From the NCBI GenBank assembly GCA_029531795.1, contig JAPEIS010000001.1, forward strand, positions 2,232,001 through 2,296,000: a DNA stretch of 64,000 nucleotides. Reading direction: 5' to 3'. The notes below the pieces were generated by a model. It made no database searches and was not told the origin of the DNA. It saw nothing but the letters and a program-made list of their open reading frames with translations. A program made the translations under genes and the position numbers. The stretch comes from Sclerotinia nivalis. Taxonomy: Eukaryota; Ascomycota; Leotiomycetes; Helotiales; Sclerotiniaceae. Positions 33,398-45,231 of this stretch are shown here, piece after piece (the first letter of the stretch is position 1; every line of letters starts with the position of its first letter).

Positions 33398-36300
33398 GGT
33401 GGGTTATCGGCTGGTCTGCAAGACGTCAGTTGCATTCCTCGGATCCATCATATATCCAAGCACAACATACCGATTTGGATTATAGTTGGGTTTGTCTGGC
33501 AGATTATAGTACACTTGCAAAGGTACTGTGTTGGCAGACCGCGTTGGTCAAGATGTCGATGCTAAATCAAGTAATACAAGGCTTCGCAGGTAAAGAGGGA
33601 CGGACAACAGCTGCAGAGAGATCTGTCTAATAATGGTAATGTTCGAATAACTGATTATACATAGGCTCGTCAAGTGGAGGAAGGATTGGTGTTGACCTAA
33701 TGGTTCAGTGCAGTATGGTAGATTATCGAGGATTGGATTCCGTTGAGTTCAAGATAACAGAGCAAGAGCAATAGCAGGATGCCAAAGGAAGGTACAGAAG
33801 AAGATCGAGAAGGCTTATAATATGAAAAGCACAAGTCGAAGATGTTCCAAAAAGATTGAGTTACAAAAGGGAAACCGTTAGGCGGTATAAGAAGAATATG
33901 GTAGCGATGAGGGAAACCTAGACAAGATGAATAAACGAAGGTGGTGACGGGGACCCTGGAAATAAAATAAAGATCTCGAAAGATCAACGAGAGTGATAGA
34001 GGGTAAGATAGGCAGTGCGACCAAAAGGCCAAGTCTCAGGCGAAAGGGCATGGGAAACGGGTGGGCCAGGAACAAGAAAGCAATGAGTGGGTGAGATAGG
34101 TGGATGTGGTGAGTCGACGTCCAAGACCCTGTCTGGGGGAACCGGCAGCGATTGAGTTGGGATGGACGAATAGTCTGATGGAGTAGTATGGAAATTTCTA
34201 AATCTAGTGCAGTTGTGGATTCGGAATCCTAGCATTTTCGTGTTCGACACTATTGCACATTAAGAAAGTGATGATTGTTCGGGAACTTTTTTTGATTTTT
34301 TGAACTAATACACGGACTGTATGGATTAGTGACCATAGTGGATTCATTCTGGTGGCTCGGGTAGTACTATACCATAATACTATGCCAGGTGTGAGTTGGG
34401 AGTGGAGAGAGTAGAGGAGATATATTACTAGACATGGAATAAAGCAATTCACATCCACGCAATACTAGGGTCCTTGTACGGACAGTTTTTAATTCCCTAG
34501 GTATTGAAAGGCCATGGACGAAGAGGCGGTCATCGTACTCTGTGGGTTAGTTAGTTAGTGAGTTAGTTAGCTTATTAGTTAATGACCAATAGTCATTACT
34601 TGGTGACTTGAGAGCAATTCAATGAATACCAAGCCACTTTCATTATTATTATTATTTTATTATCATCATTATAATTATGATTATGATGATTATGATGATT
34701 ATTTATCCCTTTTTCTTTCCTTTTTCTCTTTCTCTTCTCTTTCCAATAGCAAAAAGCGGCGAGATGATTGAAAGGTGCACGACCGAAGCGCATTGTGCAT
34801 GCATGCATAAGCCCGAATGATTTGACTAGAGTAGAGTGGGAGTGGCATCATATCATAATTTATAACATTATTAGCATTATTAGCATTATCCATACGAACA
34901 AATTTATACGACACAACACTTACAAGAAACGGTCAGGGTCTTTGGCTATGAAAAGAGGCTTTTGGTGGCTTTGAAAGAGAAAATGAACCTGGATTATTCC
35001 TGCACAAGGTAGGAGGAGTTACAAGTTTATGATTTGAGCATCTAGAGTATCTATCTTTCTCAAATTCCAACATGGTGTAACTGTCATCTTCAGATTGGTT
35101 TATTATTTGCGTTGTTTCTGAAGTACCTAGGTATCTGAAGTTGTGCAATAACGTTTGGAATACAACAATACAATTCTAGGTACATACTCAGAAGTTAGAT
35201 AGATACCTAGTTACTTCCACCGCATTTGCTAATGCCAACTAACATAAACTTCAGCTCTACTACCTAAAACTACTGTACCTACCAAGGTTCTCAAAAAGTA
35301 CAACAGTACAAGTACAAGTACAAGTACAAGTACAAGTACAAGTTACGGACTTACGGTAGATGCCGTAGATGGCCATTTTCAATTGATTCGTGGCAACCAA
35401 AACATGAATGATTGTTGGTGGATCTCCAACTTGTGATGGTGGTGATGGACGGAAATTGCGACCGACAGACACAACTAAACTAAATTGCCCTTGAAACCTA
35501 AAACATTATTCCCAGAACCTATTCCAGAGATCACCTCGGGATTTCAATAGACATTTTCTAAATGTATACCAAAACTTAACATACAGATTTATTGAAAACT
35601 ATTTTCATCATTTCAATTTTGATAGATAGGAAAATAGATAAAGTTTAGAACTTTAGATGTTATTTTGCTATTGATTGGTCTTGAGTCTTGACGACGTTTG
35701 CCTGATGGTCCACACAGTCGTATACCCATTGATGACATTGATCAATACACCGCCCACCTCACCTACTTTACCTTTACCAAGTCTTTTATTCACAATACAA
35801 TGCTAATAGCTACAATCTTACGATCTAATGCGGCTTCTCTGACTCGCGATGCGAATCACATTCCAGAGCAAAATATCTGAATCCAAAGGGAAACATAGTT
35901 TGTCTAAGAGACTTCTGTTTAACAAACCAACCCAGCGTTTCCGTGATGTTGTTTTATCTCATGCCTGATTTGGATGATCCGAAACTCCCAAGGAACGAAT
36001 CAAATGGTTTAAAGCGAGACGCGAAACACGTTGGTGACCATTCATATCGTGAAGCACACCTCCAATATGCAGTAAAATACCGGTTTAGGATATCTACATG
36101 AATCTAAAGTGTGATTCGTGCATGGTGATGGTGATAATGCAAATGCAAATGCAAATGCAAATGATCCAACAACAACAACAACTTTCCTTTTTGTCGTCGT
36201 GTTGCAAAGTTTGGTACCTCGATTTGACTAACCTCTCGGATTCATTGGCTACATGGAAATCCTTTCTTCTAATTTCGGCGGCGTACTCTTCAACCTATCA

Positions 36301-38640
36301 CATCTCGTTATACGCCTTTTTCTTCTACAACTAATCTTGCGCAGCTTACAGCTCCCATCGAATCGTAATTCGTCCGACGTAACCTTAGATGATATCGTAT
36401 GCATCCAATATGCATTCATCCTTCCTTCCTTCCTTCCTACCCATGACCCCCAAGATCCCAAACTTTTTATCTAGGTATCCTATCGATAGATGGATGATCC
36501 TTGGGTTCAGCCCTCCTTCAGCTTCCTCCAACCCCAAGAGCGCTTTGCCCCGCGTCTACTGCAAAGGTCGACCGACCACCATCAATTGTGGGGGAGAAGA
36601 AAGAAGAAGAAAATATGAAACACCGATTTTTTTCTCCTGCTTTTTGATGATGAGGGTAAGGTCAGACAGTCTCCCCGCCTCCCGTGAGATATGTCGTAAA
36701 ATCCAATCAACCCATCCGATTAATCCTGGCTTACGCTGACAAGTCACTATTCAGAGATTTTTTAGAGTTGCAATCGTATAGGCTTACTCAATGGTCTCAA
36801 GCTCCAAAAATACTAGCACTGATACAATCCCGCAAGAAAGTCTGCGCAACAGCCTACCTACTTGAGATCTCAATTCTCAAAGAAAGTTTCCAGCCGCAAT
36901 TCTGGAACTGGCAAAGGAAACACTGTCTCTCATATGATTCTGAACACGCTTGAGAAAAAGTCAAACATATTGTTGAGACTAGCTAAACATAAAACCAACT
37001 TTAGTAGTTTCCCTAAACGCCGGCATTTGGGATGATCTAAAGTTCATCATCATGTATTATCATGCGAACGATTAGGCCGCGTTTTGGGCTATGGCTCGCA
37101 TCGGGTAGAACCTTGATTGAACACACTTCTTTCGACCGGAATCGACCACTAAGACCCTCTAACATCATCATTTGAAGATTGTATATATATAAATCTGACC
37201 TCATATGACCGGGCACTCTTTCTACCTACCCACTCCTTCACCTAATCGATAAGGTGATAATCATTACGATAGGATGAACTCGCCGATCTATCTAGCGCCT
37301 GAAGGAAGATGGTTGCATAAAAATGAATGCACGTATTTTTTGCACAGCGCTTCGCCCAATTCTAACGGCCTGTCAATGAAGATTTCTATCATCACAATAA
37401 AGACAAGACACAAGATTCGAGAACTCAAAATGGGATGCTTAGATATACTCGGTGGTATGCCTATCATATATGCAATACAGTAGAATCCAGCTGGTTATGT
37501 ATGTGCTTTGACTTTGATGCTTTTTAGCTTATGCAGCTTGACTTTTGTTCCTGAATAACATTCCCAAAAAGAACGAATATCGATATAGTGATGAATGCAA
37601 AGATGGATGCATATGATTTGTTAGTGGCTGCGCGACAATCATCATCACATCACCTCACCACCATTTTTCCCACTGGCATATTGCATGTTGTGTAAAAGTG
37701 GTGCTCTGCATCAATTTCATCTAATGCAAGTTTGTCCGTGGCGAAATCTAAACATAGAGCCCTCTTTCATTAGAGCTCCCAGAGCGCGGAGAGAATGATT
37801 TTCCTTTTTTGAAATAGATTCCCTTGCTGCTTTTTGTCAAATATAATCAGGCTTCCCAAGGTTAATGTTTTATGTATGTGTACTGTGTTTTTTTGGTATT
37901 TTTTTTGTGCTTCTTTTTCTTACTTGGGGCTGGCGCAACAGTAAGTACAAACTTGGGTGTGGTGGAGTAAACTGATTTGGCCGAGGCCTGCATAATGGGG
38001 TAGCAATTCTGGATTACTTCGTACCGAATCCGTAACGAATCCATAGAATCCATAGAATCTATAGCATCCCAAAGCCACAGAAAAACTTCCTCGGTGAACT
38101 TCCAGAAGCAAAAGCTGCGATATGAACTTGACTGGGGAGCCCTCCCTTCCCTTGAGTCCCAAGTCCTTGAGCCCTAGTCCTCGACCCGGTAAGGTTCACG
38201 GTCGCGGTGAAAGAATGGTAGGGGTTCTAAGTGGGTGGCCCATTCTGATGGCTTTCCGTTAATATCCAGTTCGGTTTAACTTTTCTTATCAATCGGTCGG
38301 TCGGTCGGTCATGACATAAACCCATTTAAATTATTTCACCAATCGGGCAATGAATGGTTTCGTTACGTTACTTACGTATGTCCGCCCACCCCCATCCAAA
38401 CCTGCTGATTGCTACTGCAGGAACAATGCAGGTACGGAAAATGCTTGACAATGATGAAAGTTTGGGGGATCTCGACCTCAACATGCGTGTATGAATACTC
38501 ATTTATTTATTCTTGCGTCAAATACCAGGAACAACATGAACCTATCAGTACCAATGTAGAAAATCATTCCAGAAAACCAAAAATAGTCCAAAGTCCCTTA
38601 CTTCATTGATAAGTTTTGTCCCAATTTTTCTATCCATCCC
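33398..38640. other. Gene-poor region upstream of MSN2-like gene
   Basis: No intact gene is visible in 5.2 kb. The first 1-2 kb probably hold the leader and promoter of the zinc-finger gene. The rest contains GTTA-type repeats (34545-34580), an ATTATGATG-rich tract (34640-34700), an (AAGTAC)n tract (35308-35342), ATGCAA repeats (36137-36160), a short (TTCC)n run (36420-36437) and a (CGGT)4 run (38293-38309). Open frames here are short and have unrelated composition. Confidence 0.5.
35308..35342 (+). repeat. (AAGTAC)n microsatellite
   Basis: About six perfect copies of a 6-bp unit (AGTACA in register), flanked by TACCTA-rich DNA. Confidence 0.85.
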
Positions 38641-41289
38641 ATTTATGATTTACCAGTGTCATCTGAAGTTCCCTCGCTTGTTCCCGTGGTAATACCAATG
38701 CGAAAATGGTATGGAGCATACTACCATATCACGCCAGACGGCCTAGTCAGCGGGGATTCTTTCCTAGAGCCCCAAACCCTAGCTTGGCCGCTGGCTGGCG
38801 AGACTGTCGGACTGGCCATTCTTTGGTTCAATTCCAATCGAATCTACAAAGGACCCACTCGCGGGTCCCGGATCTTGAATTCCTAATGCCCTCGTTCGTG
38901 CAATCTTGACCTTGACCAGCTTCACTATTGGAAGAGGGCAGGTCAAAGATCACGATACCATCGATTTATGTGGAGTGACTTTCCTGGCGATCCGAGTCAG
39001 TTGTCGGCGGATGGCTTGATGCGAGGAAAAGACGTTTGTCAGATCATAGATGTCCCAGCGGGACGGGAACCGGGAATGAAATGCTACGAACTTTACACTA
39101 CCAGCGATGGCTTTTGCTGGCGCAACCTTTTGGTCATATCAAATTGAATTATAGGGACCAGCCGAAGCCGGTTGAGGGACTATCTACAGACTACCGGTAT
39201 AGCATACTTTACTAAAAATTACGGAACGCTCCTCTTTTTAGGTTCTGCTAGAAGGTTTAGTCTGGATGATCTGACCCCAGAAATGATTTTTAAGGTACAC
39301 ATAGTAAGTGTCATGACATTTTCTTGTAGATCTACGCAAGTACTGAGTATGAAAATGCTATTATTCTGAAGGTTGAACGATTCGAAGCCTCAGATAATTA
39401 ATCATTATTTACGAGCTAGGATTGCATTCCGAGATCAGTGAGATCTCAATTTCCAAAGAGAAAGAGTACACCGATACGGGACTATTATTCTAATGATGGC
39501 TGGAAAGAATGGCCGAAGAAGAACTGGAACTGATTCCAGAACCCCGGATTTTTGCCCCTACCCTCGAGGGTTAGAAATTATTCATCGAGGCTCACCGTTA
39601 AACCCGAAACCTTCTCGCTGCAGGCGAGCGGCGCTGTTCGGTTAGAAGGAAGAATGGGCTTCAAACATGTTGGATTATACAATTTGTACTCGAGTAGCAT
39701 TTTCAAATTCATATGTTTGCCACTGATATATGTCTTAGTGTGCTATTCTATGGCCTGAGAGGCGGCAAAAAGCTTGAATTATCGATAACAACATTTTTAG
39801 TTTAAAGTCTATTCTAATTGTAAGACCAAAGAAGGGTCCCAATACAAGATTACCTTTCTTGAGGGGATGTACCGGTACATGTCTCATTATTATGATCTAC
39901 TCGCGTACAGGACGCTTCCTTGAACAAGGTGGGTTTGCAAATGGCAGTAATGAAGTTATTCAGGGCCCATTCAGGTACAAATTATGTGAAGATCACTCCG
40001 CAACGGTTAAGAATGTCGATCTAAGACGAAAATGGGCCCTGGATTTTATTGATACCACTGTCGGCAGTTCTTACCAATTAGTCGTCAATCAGATCCGTAG
40101 GCGATGCCCCAAGCCCTGGGAAAGAAGCTTTTGGAAATCGATTGTGAGGGGTACGAACGTTCTAGAGATATCGTGAGATGAGAGCGAAATGGGTTTTCAT
40201 CCCAATACTTCATAACCCATGTCCGTTCATGTCGAATCTCTGGTACACTACTGACCTTCCGGTAATCAAATAAATGGGGTGCCCGTCCGCTGCCAAATCA
40301 GATACCCTTGCCGTTAATTGATAGCTCCATATCATACCCTGCAGTTTCTTTCAAGAAAGAAGATTGATTTCCCTCTTGTCTCTCAAGTAGAACAAAAACC
40401 GTCGGAAGTTCGTAAGACAGATAGCCATCCAGTGGTATGGGCATCCACCCACCCATAAACACCACAAAGAATGAATGCTCTCACTCCACTCTTGTATGCA
40501 ATCGCGGATATGCACCCCGAAAGTGTAACATGTTCTCCGACGATATACCATTTTGGAGGGACTATGTATCCGCGAACCTTGTTGACGGGCCTTCGAGAAT
40601 GTTTCATGAAGCCTTTGATGGTCCCACACGAACAATTTCAATTACGGCATCCATGACCTTGTTCTTCTCAATACCCATCACCATTTCCAATGTTCCATCT
40701 GCATTTTTTTTGGTTCCTACACTGCGAAAGCTTGTCAAGGCATCGCATGAACCGGACGATTCGCGGTTGATGCCGCGGAGAAATCAGGTGGGGAAATATG
40801 ATACCAAATCCATTGTTATGATTTGCTGCGGAAGTTTATGCGGTATGGAGGAAGATCAAAGTTTGGTACATTAAGGTAGAACATATGCATGAAGACGCTA
40901 TGCTCTGTTTGATGTATCGAAGAGTTTATGCGGTCTGCGAGACTACAATGGATTTATGGATCACTAATAATTAATGTATTATCAATATTAATTATGCACT
41001 GAAAATGTCTTTCTCCACACGCTTGGATAGGTACCGATCGTATCGATATGAAAGAAAGTAGGTGAACATTTTTTGTACACGTGTCTCGCCTTTTCTTCAA
41101 ATTGAAACCAAAAAGTGCCAATAGCTTTTTACCTCATTTTTCAATAATCTTCAGGACACGCTATGATGTTTTACCACATCAGGATATACCATTAGATTAC
41201 CATGGGTCGAGCAATTCACGAGACTTTTCACGAAAGTTGGAAAAGAGGTGGTGGGTGGAAGGCAGAGCCGAAATACAACCCTTGAAAAG
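38641..41289. other. Gene-poor region with broken coding-like pieces
   Basis: Short plus-strand open pieces lie close together in shifting frames: 38656-38886, with VIPMRKWYGAYYHITPDGLV; about 39040-39145, with IDVPAGREPGMKCYELYTTS; and 39859-40176. They may be remnants of one or more decayed genes next to the decayed PAQR gene. I could not assign a family. No tRNA or intact ORF was seen. Confidence 0.3.
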
Positions 41290-42300
41290 AGTTGGACGGT
41301 GAAGAAAACCATCATGCCATCACGAGGCTCGGTTTGGCGGTATCCAAAGAAGGCGGTATGCTCTTTGCTCTTCGGTTGCTTGTTGCGTCGATCGTATGCA
41401 TGGACGATGTCGTATGCTTGTACAATAAAATGACTTTGGTCAGTATACACCAGGGCTGCAAGTGCCATCATTGAGTGAAAGGAAAGAGTTGGTGAGAAGT
41501 TCCGAAATGGTCGAATTGTTTGTGGTACCGACGCTCGGGAAACTTTTTATCGGATTCTATGTTGCAAATGTTGCGAGGAACGGTCGTCCCTTCGAAGGAG
41601 TTTGTTCACTTACTTTGATCGTATATGCTGTTGCTCCAAGCACATTCAAAATCAGCGTAGTCAAAATCCAGGTAATTCCATCCGTCGATTTTGTACTTGC
41701 AAGCCATATATGGCAACGCCATGGATGACGGTATCATCGTAACTACGGTCAGGCTTTCCAAAATCGCGGCTCGTACAGGTCGAAGATATGGATTTTGAAA
41801 CTGAGGTTGAAAGGTAGATATTGAGCAAGCAATTGCCAGTAGTCATGACTTCCTAAATTTAGTTCTCTTTATCCCACGATGAGCAGGAAGCTCAAATAGA
41901 AAAGCCTAATAGAAGTATCTATGGATTGCGGAGTCGCAATAGAAATCATAGTATACAAGAGGAATCGTTGCTTCCCATATCAAGAGAATAACTCCTTGGA
42001 ACTCAAGCTGAGCTCCAAAAGTATTCATTTGTTGGCTATGGTTCATTATTGTATGGTATCTACCGCTGGCATCAGTCATAAATCTCCTCATGTCCATGGG
42101 ACAAAGAGGTATGGATATGAATAACGCCGACAAGCAAAAGCATATCGTCACTTCTACGAAATATATCCACAGACCACAATATCTTTCTTGATAGCCACAG
42201 CATATCGAGGCGGTATCAGCTTTGTACAGGTACACCAGTAGAGCCACGAACAAAGCAGCCTCAATCAAATGAGACCAAATATTAACTACGTATTATGTTT
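41290..42300 (-). pseudogene. Decayed PAQR/Izh (hemolysin-III-like) membrane receptor gene
   Basis: On the minus strand the successive landmarks of a fungal PAQR protein appear in the correct order but in broken frames. They are NIWSHLIEAALFVALLVYLY (about 42290-42230), YHTIMNHSQQ, FGAQLEFQGVILLIWEATIP then LVYYDFYCDS (to about 41930), a stop in the next helix, FQPQFQNPYLRPVRAA, VIHGVAIYGLQVQNRRM in another frame, ILNVLGATAYTIK, KFPERRYHKQFDHFGTSHQL, and after a further frameshift HSMMALAALVYT and AYDIVHAY. Intron-like boundaries survive (GTTATT...GCCAG within LSA/YHT; GTAAGTG...ACATAG after AYTIK). Decay of a resident gene is therefore likelier than a retrocopy. PAQR proteins are seven-helix receptors or hydrolases, and the yeast members (Izh) affect zinc and sterol metabolism. 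Confidence 0.75.
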
Positions 42301-44985
42301 AGCTTCAGTATCTGGAATATTATCCATCATCCATGCATGATGCGGATATCATAAACATTGGAGTAAATCTATTCTTACTAGTCTACTAGTCTCATTGTGG
42401 AGATATCCCCAAGTTGCAAAACATCATCGGGAAGGATTAGATGCCGCTCTACGAGTATCATCAACGATATTCGAATATCAGAAATAATTTAATTTCTTTC
42501 CAAATTTCTCTAGCTTCAAGCACCCACGTGGAAACCTTCCTTCCACGCCTCCACGCCTCCACGCCTTACTCAGAAACGTTATTTGACTTGGGATGAATGC
42601 AATGTCAAGCCATAGCAAGGTGGGTGAGGTAAGGTAAGCATACGCAGAGACAAATGAAAGTAAAACTCCGTACCGATATCCAGTCTCGAATGAAATGATT
42701 ATCCTCCTTTCACACAAACAATCCGCATCTCATCTCAGTCAGCTGATTTCATCCCCTCCCTCCACTCATTCCCTCTCAATCAAAAAAATCAATTTGATTA
42801 TATATCCCCGCCACAAACAAAAGAACCCCTCCATGCCATCAATTACACAAGCGCAGCGTCACATCGATACCAAAATCCACATACATTGAAGGAGAAAAAA
42901 TAGCACCGAATCCTTCGAGAATACTTCATCTACGAAAATAGAGTACCATTGATTGCGGTAACAAATATACGCCGCATCCTTCGATGGCGGAGAATGCACG
43001 GCTGACATGATATAGGTACAGTACATACTACACCTGGTACATATATACATAAAAACGTTACAATGTCGTATCGGAAGTGAGAATTTTCAGAATCCTTCCG
43101 GAGTGATATCGTGGGGAGCCAAGCATGAAGGGGAATTAGAAATCAGAGAAGAGAGAATGGAAGGTTACCCTTACCTTGCAGTTACCATATCTCTAATCAA
43201 GAACGTCGTAAGACGACAACGCCACAATATGTTCATATCAGCCTGTGCCTCTTTCTTGAAGAGGTTTTTTTTTCACGGCCTGGTTTCGTGGGGGTTGTAG
43301 AGTACCTAGCTAGTAAGTAAGTACTAGGTAGGTAGCAAGTGTTGCCTGTTCTGTTCCTGCATGCAGAACTCACCTAATTCAGTGCATTCTTTCATTAATT
43401 ATGGAGTATTACGATTAAAAATCGGATTTACATTTCCTATTACTGATGACTTTTCATCATGGAGACGATTTTAGAAATGGCTCCTTCCTTTTCTGGAGAA
43501 GGACTGGACCAGGGGTGGGTGGGATTGCGAAATAGTAAGCTGATATTTCTGGAATATTTCCTTGTTTGTGGATGCGGTGATCGTGGGGGCTGAAACTTGG
43601 ATATTTTCTTTTTCTTTCTTCAATTTTTTGAATTTGTATTTGTATTTGTATTTGTATTTGTATTTTCAATTTTTTGCACAGTTTCGTCGAACTGCGCAAT
43701 AAATGAACAAGGTCAAAAAAGAATCAATACCTAGAAAAAGAATCTAAAAAAAAAGAGTCTTGAAAAGTTTCCAAGAGAGATAGATACATTGTCAAAACAA
43801 TACCTACCTAGGTACACAATACATTAACCTCGCCGGCGTACCTAGTACCTACTATCGATACCTGCCGTTGCATTGATGGCACTGACTCTATTATATACTA
43901 TGTATAGATGTATGAAGATTTGCGCATACAAAACGAGCGGTGTAATGCAAGCAAGCGAACTGCACTTTTCTTTTTCTACATTTTATCACCGCACATGCAT
44001 ACTCGATCGAGCTATTTTTCTATCGGCTCATTTAAGTTACTAAATTACCTTTTCATGTGAAAATCGATTTCTGAAAAAGGAAACTCCCGTGCCGTTCTGC
44101 GCTTGGATAATCTTGTATTATACGGAGTATATATATATACATCGTGATTCAAACTCTATTCTCTCATGCATGCAATGCAATTGGTCGTTTCGCATGTATC
44201 TGAATGAGGTAGGTAGGTAGGTACGTATGTAGGTAAGGTAAAGGAACTGGTGGGATCGGATTATCTAGTATGTATCTGTCAAAAAGGCAAGTGTCATTAA
44301 AATCTGACCTGACCTGAAATATGTCGAGACTCGAGGGACTGTGCCTTACATATTGTGGATGTATGATTGAGAGGTGCATTACTCCGTATAGAGTTAGGTT
44401 TATTGGGACTGGTGTGTGTGATGTGATGTGATGGGGGATTTTATTGATTTGTTTGTTGATTGATTGATTGATTTGATTATGTGAGGGGTTATGTGAGGTT
44501 GGGGTCTAGGAAAATTATGCAGATGTGTGCAGATGTAGGAGAGGTGGGTGGTATTGCATGTGAAAGATGTTTCAGTAATGTTTCTAGTTGATGTTCGAGG
44601 GAGTAAATCCGGTTGGTTGGTAAGACTTAATTACATTACAATCAAATCATTTTGTTGGAATTTATGTTGATGCTTGCGCGTACGTACATGTTAATTGATT
44701 ATACTCATGTAGCAGGTCTGCATATGGTAGGTGGGCTATCACATACTTGTGTGCATGGCTGAAATTGGCATAAGTGCAGTTAAGTACTGCAATGCAAGTC
44801 TGCAACTTGGTACGGAGAAACCTTTGATGAAGTTGAAATGTTTCGGGGAGAGATCTGGATGAATTCCTTTTTCTTTCTTTTCATTAGTTGAAAACTTTTC
44901 ATTCTGGATTCACCGCAACTTGATAGTCGCTGATAGCAGGAGCATATTCATTATACGGCTTTCTTGGTGAAACCCAAACCACTAT
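42301..44985. other. Gene-free AT-rich DNA with repeats
   Basis: No gene is supported. Features are a pyrimidine-rich tract near 42705-42780 that resembles a fungal 5' leader without a following long ORF, CTAGGTAGG-type palindromes (43300-43335, 43800-43860, 44205-44240), a (TTTGTA)n run (43636-43666), TACGGAGTA-like motifs (44117, 44381, 44811) and (GATT)n near 44454-44478. Confidence 0.5.
43636..43666 (+). repeat. (TTTGTA)n microsatellite
   Basis: About five copies of TTTGTA in AT-rich intergenic DNA. Confidence 0.85.
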
Positions 44986-45231
44986 TCTCCGTTATAGACT
45001 GTAGGGCGGGATTATTCCTCAGGATTAGTTTTCACTTCCCCCATTCAACTCAAAAGATTGAGTTTACCTCAATCATTTAAATCATGTACTTAGCCAGGCC
45101 TATAAGCCAGCTTACCTTCATTATGTTATCTGTTAGGGGTTCGTAAGAGCCTCTAGCCGTCTTAGATAGTCTTAGACTCAGTGTAGACGTTAATTTAATC
45201 AATCAATCAATCAATCAATCTCCGTTATAGA
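44986..45231 (+). mobile_element. SINE-like insertion with target-site duplication and (AATC)6 tail
   Basis: The sequence TCTCCGTTATAGA occurs at 44986-44998 and again at 45219-45231. The 220 bp between them begin CTGTAGGGCGGG and end in six AATC units (45197-45220) directly abutting the second copy. The first two bases of the repeat overlap the tail, so the duplication is 11-13 bp. There are no terminal inverted repeats and no ORF. A long direct repeat plus a simple 3' tail is the hallmark of LINE-mobilised SINEs. A GGTTCG sequence at about 45138 resembles part of a Pol III B box, and TAGCCAGGCC at about 45092 is a weak A-box candidate. These boxes are poor matches and lie far from the 5' end. 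Confidence 0.6.

Noticed and set aside
35308..35342. (AAGTAC)n as a retroposon tail
   Set aside because: No flanking direct repeat was found, so it is treated as a plain microsatellite.
37274..37483. 69-codon ORF after a TATATATAAAT sequence
   Set aside because: No signal peptide, domain or conserved-looking composition. A TATA-like string is expected by chance in AT-rich DNA.
44454..44478. (GATT)n run as the tail of a reverse-oriented copy of the SINE-like element
   Set aside because: The adjoining sequence does not match the reverse complement of the element body, and no flanking duplication is seen.
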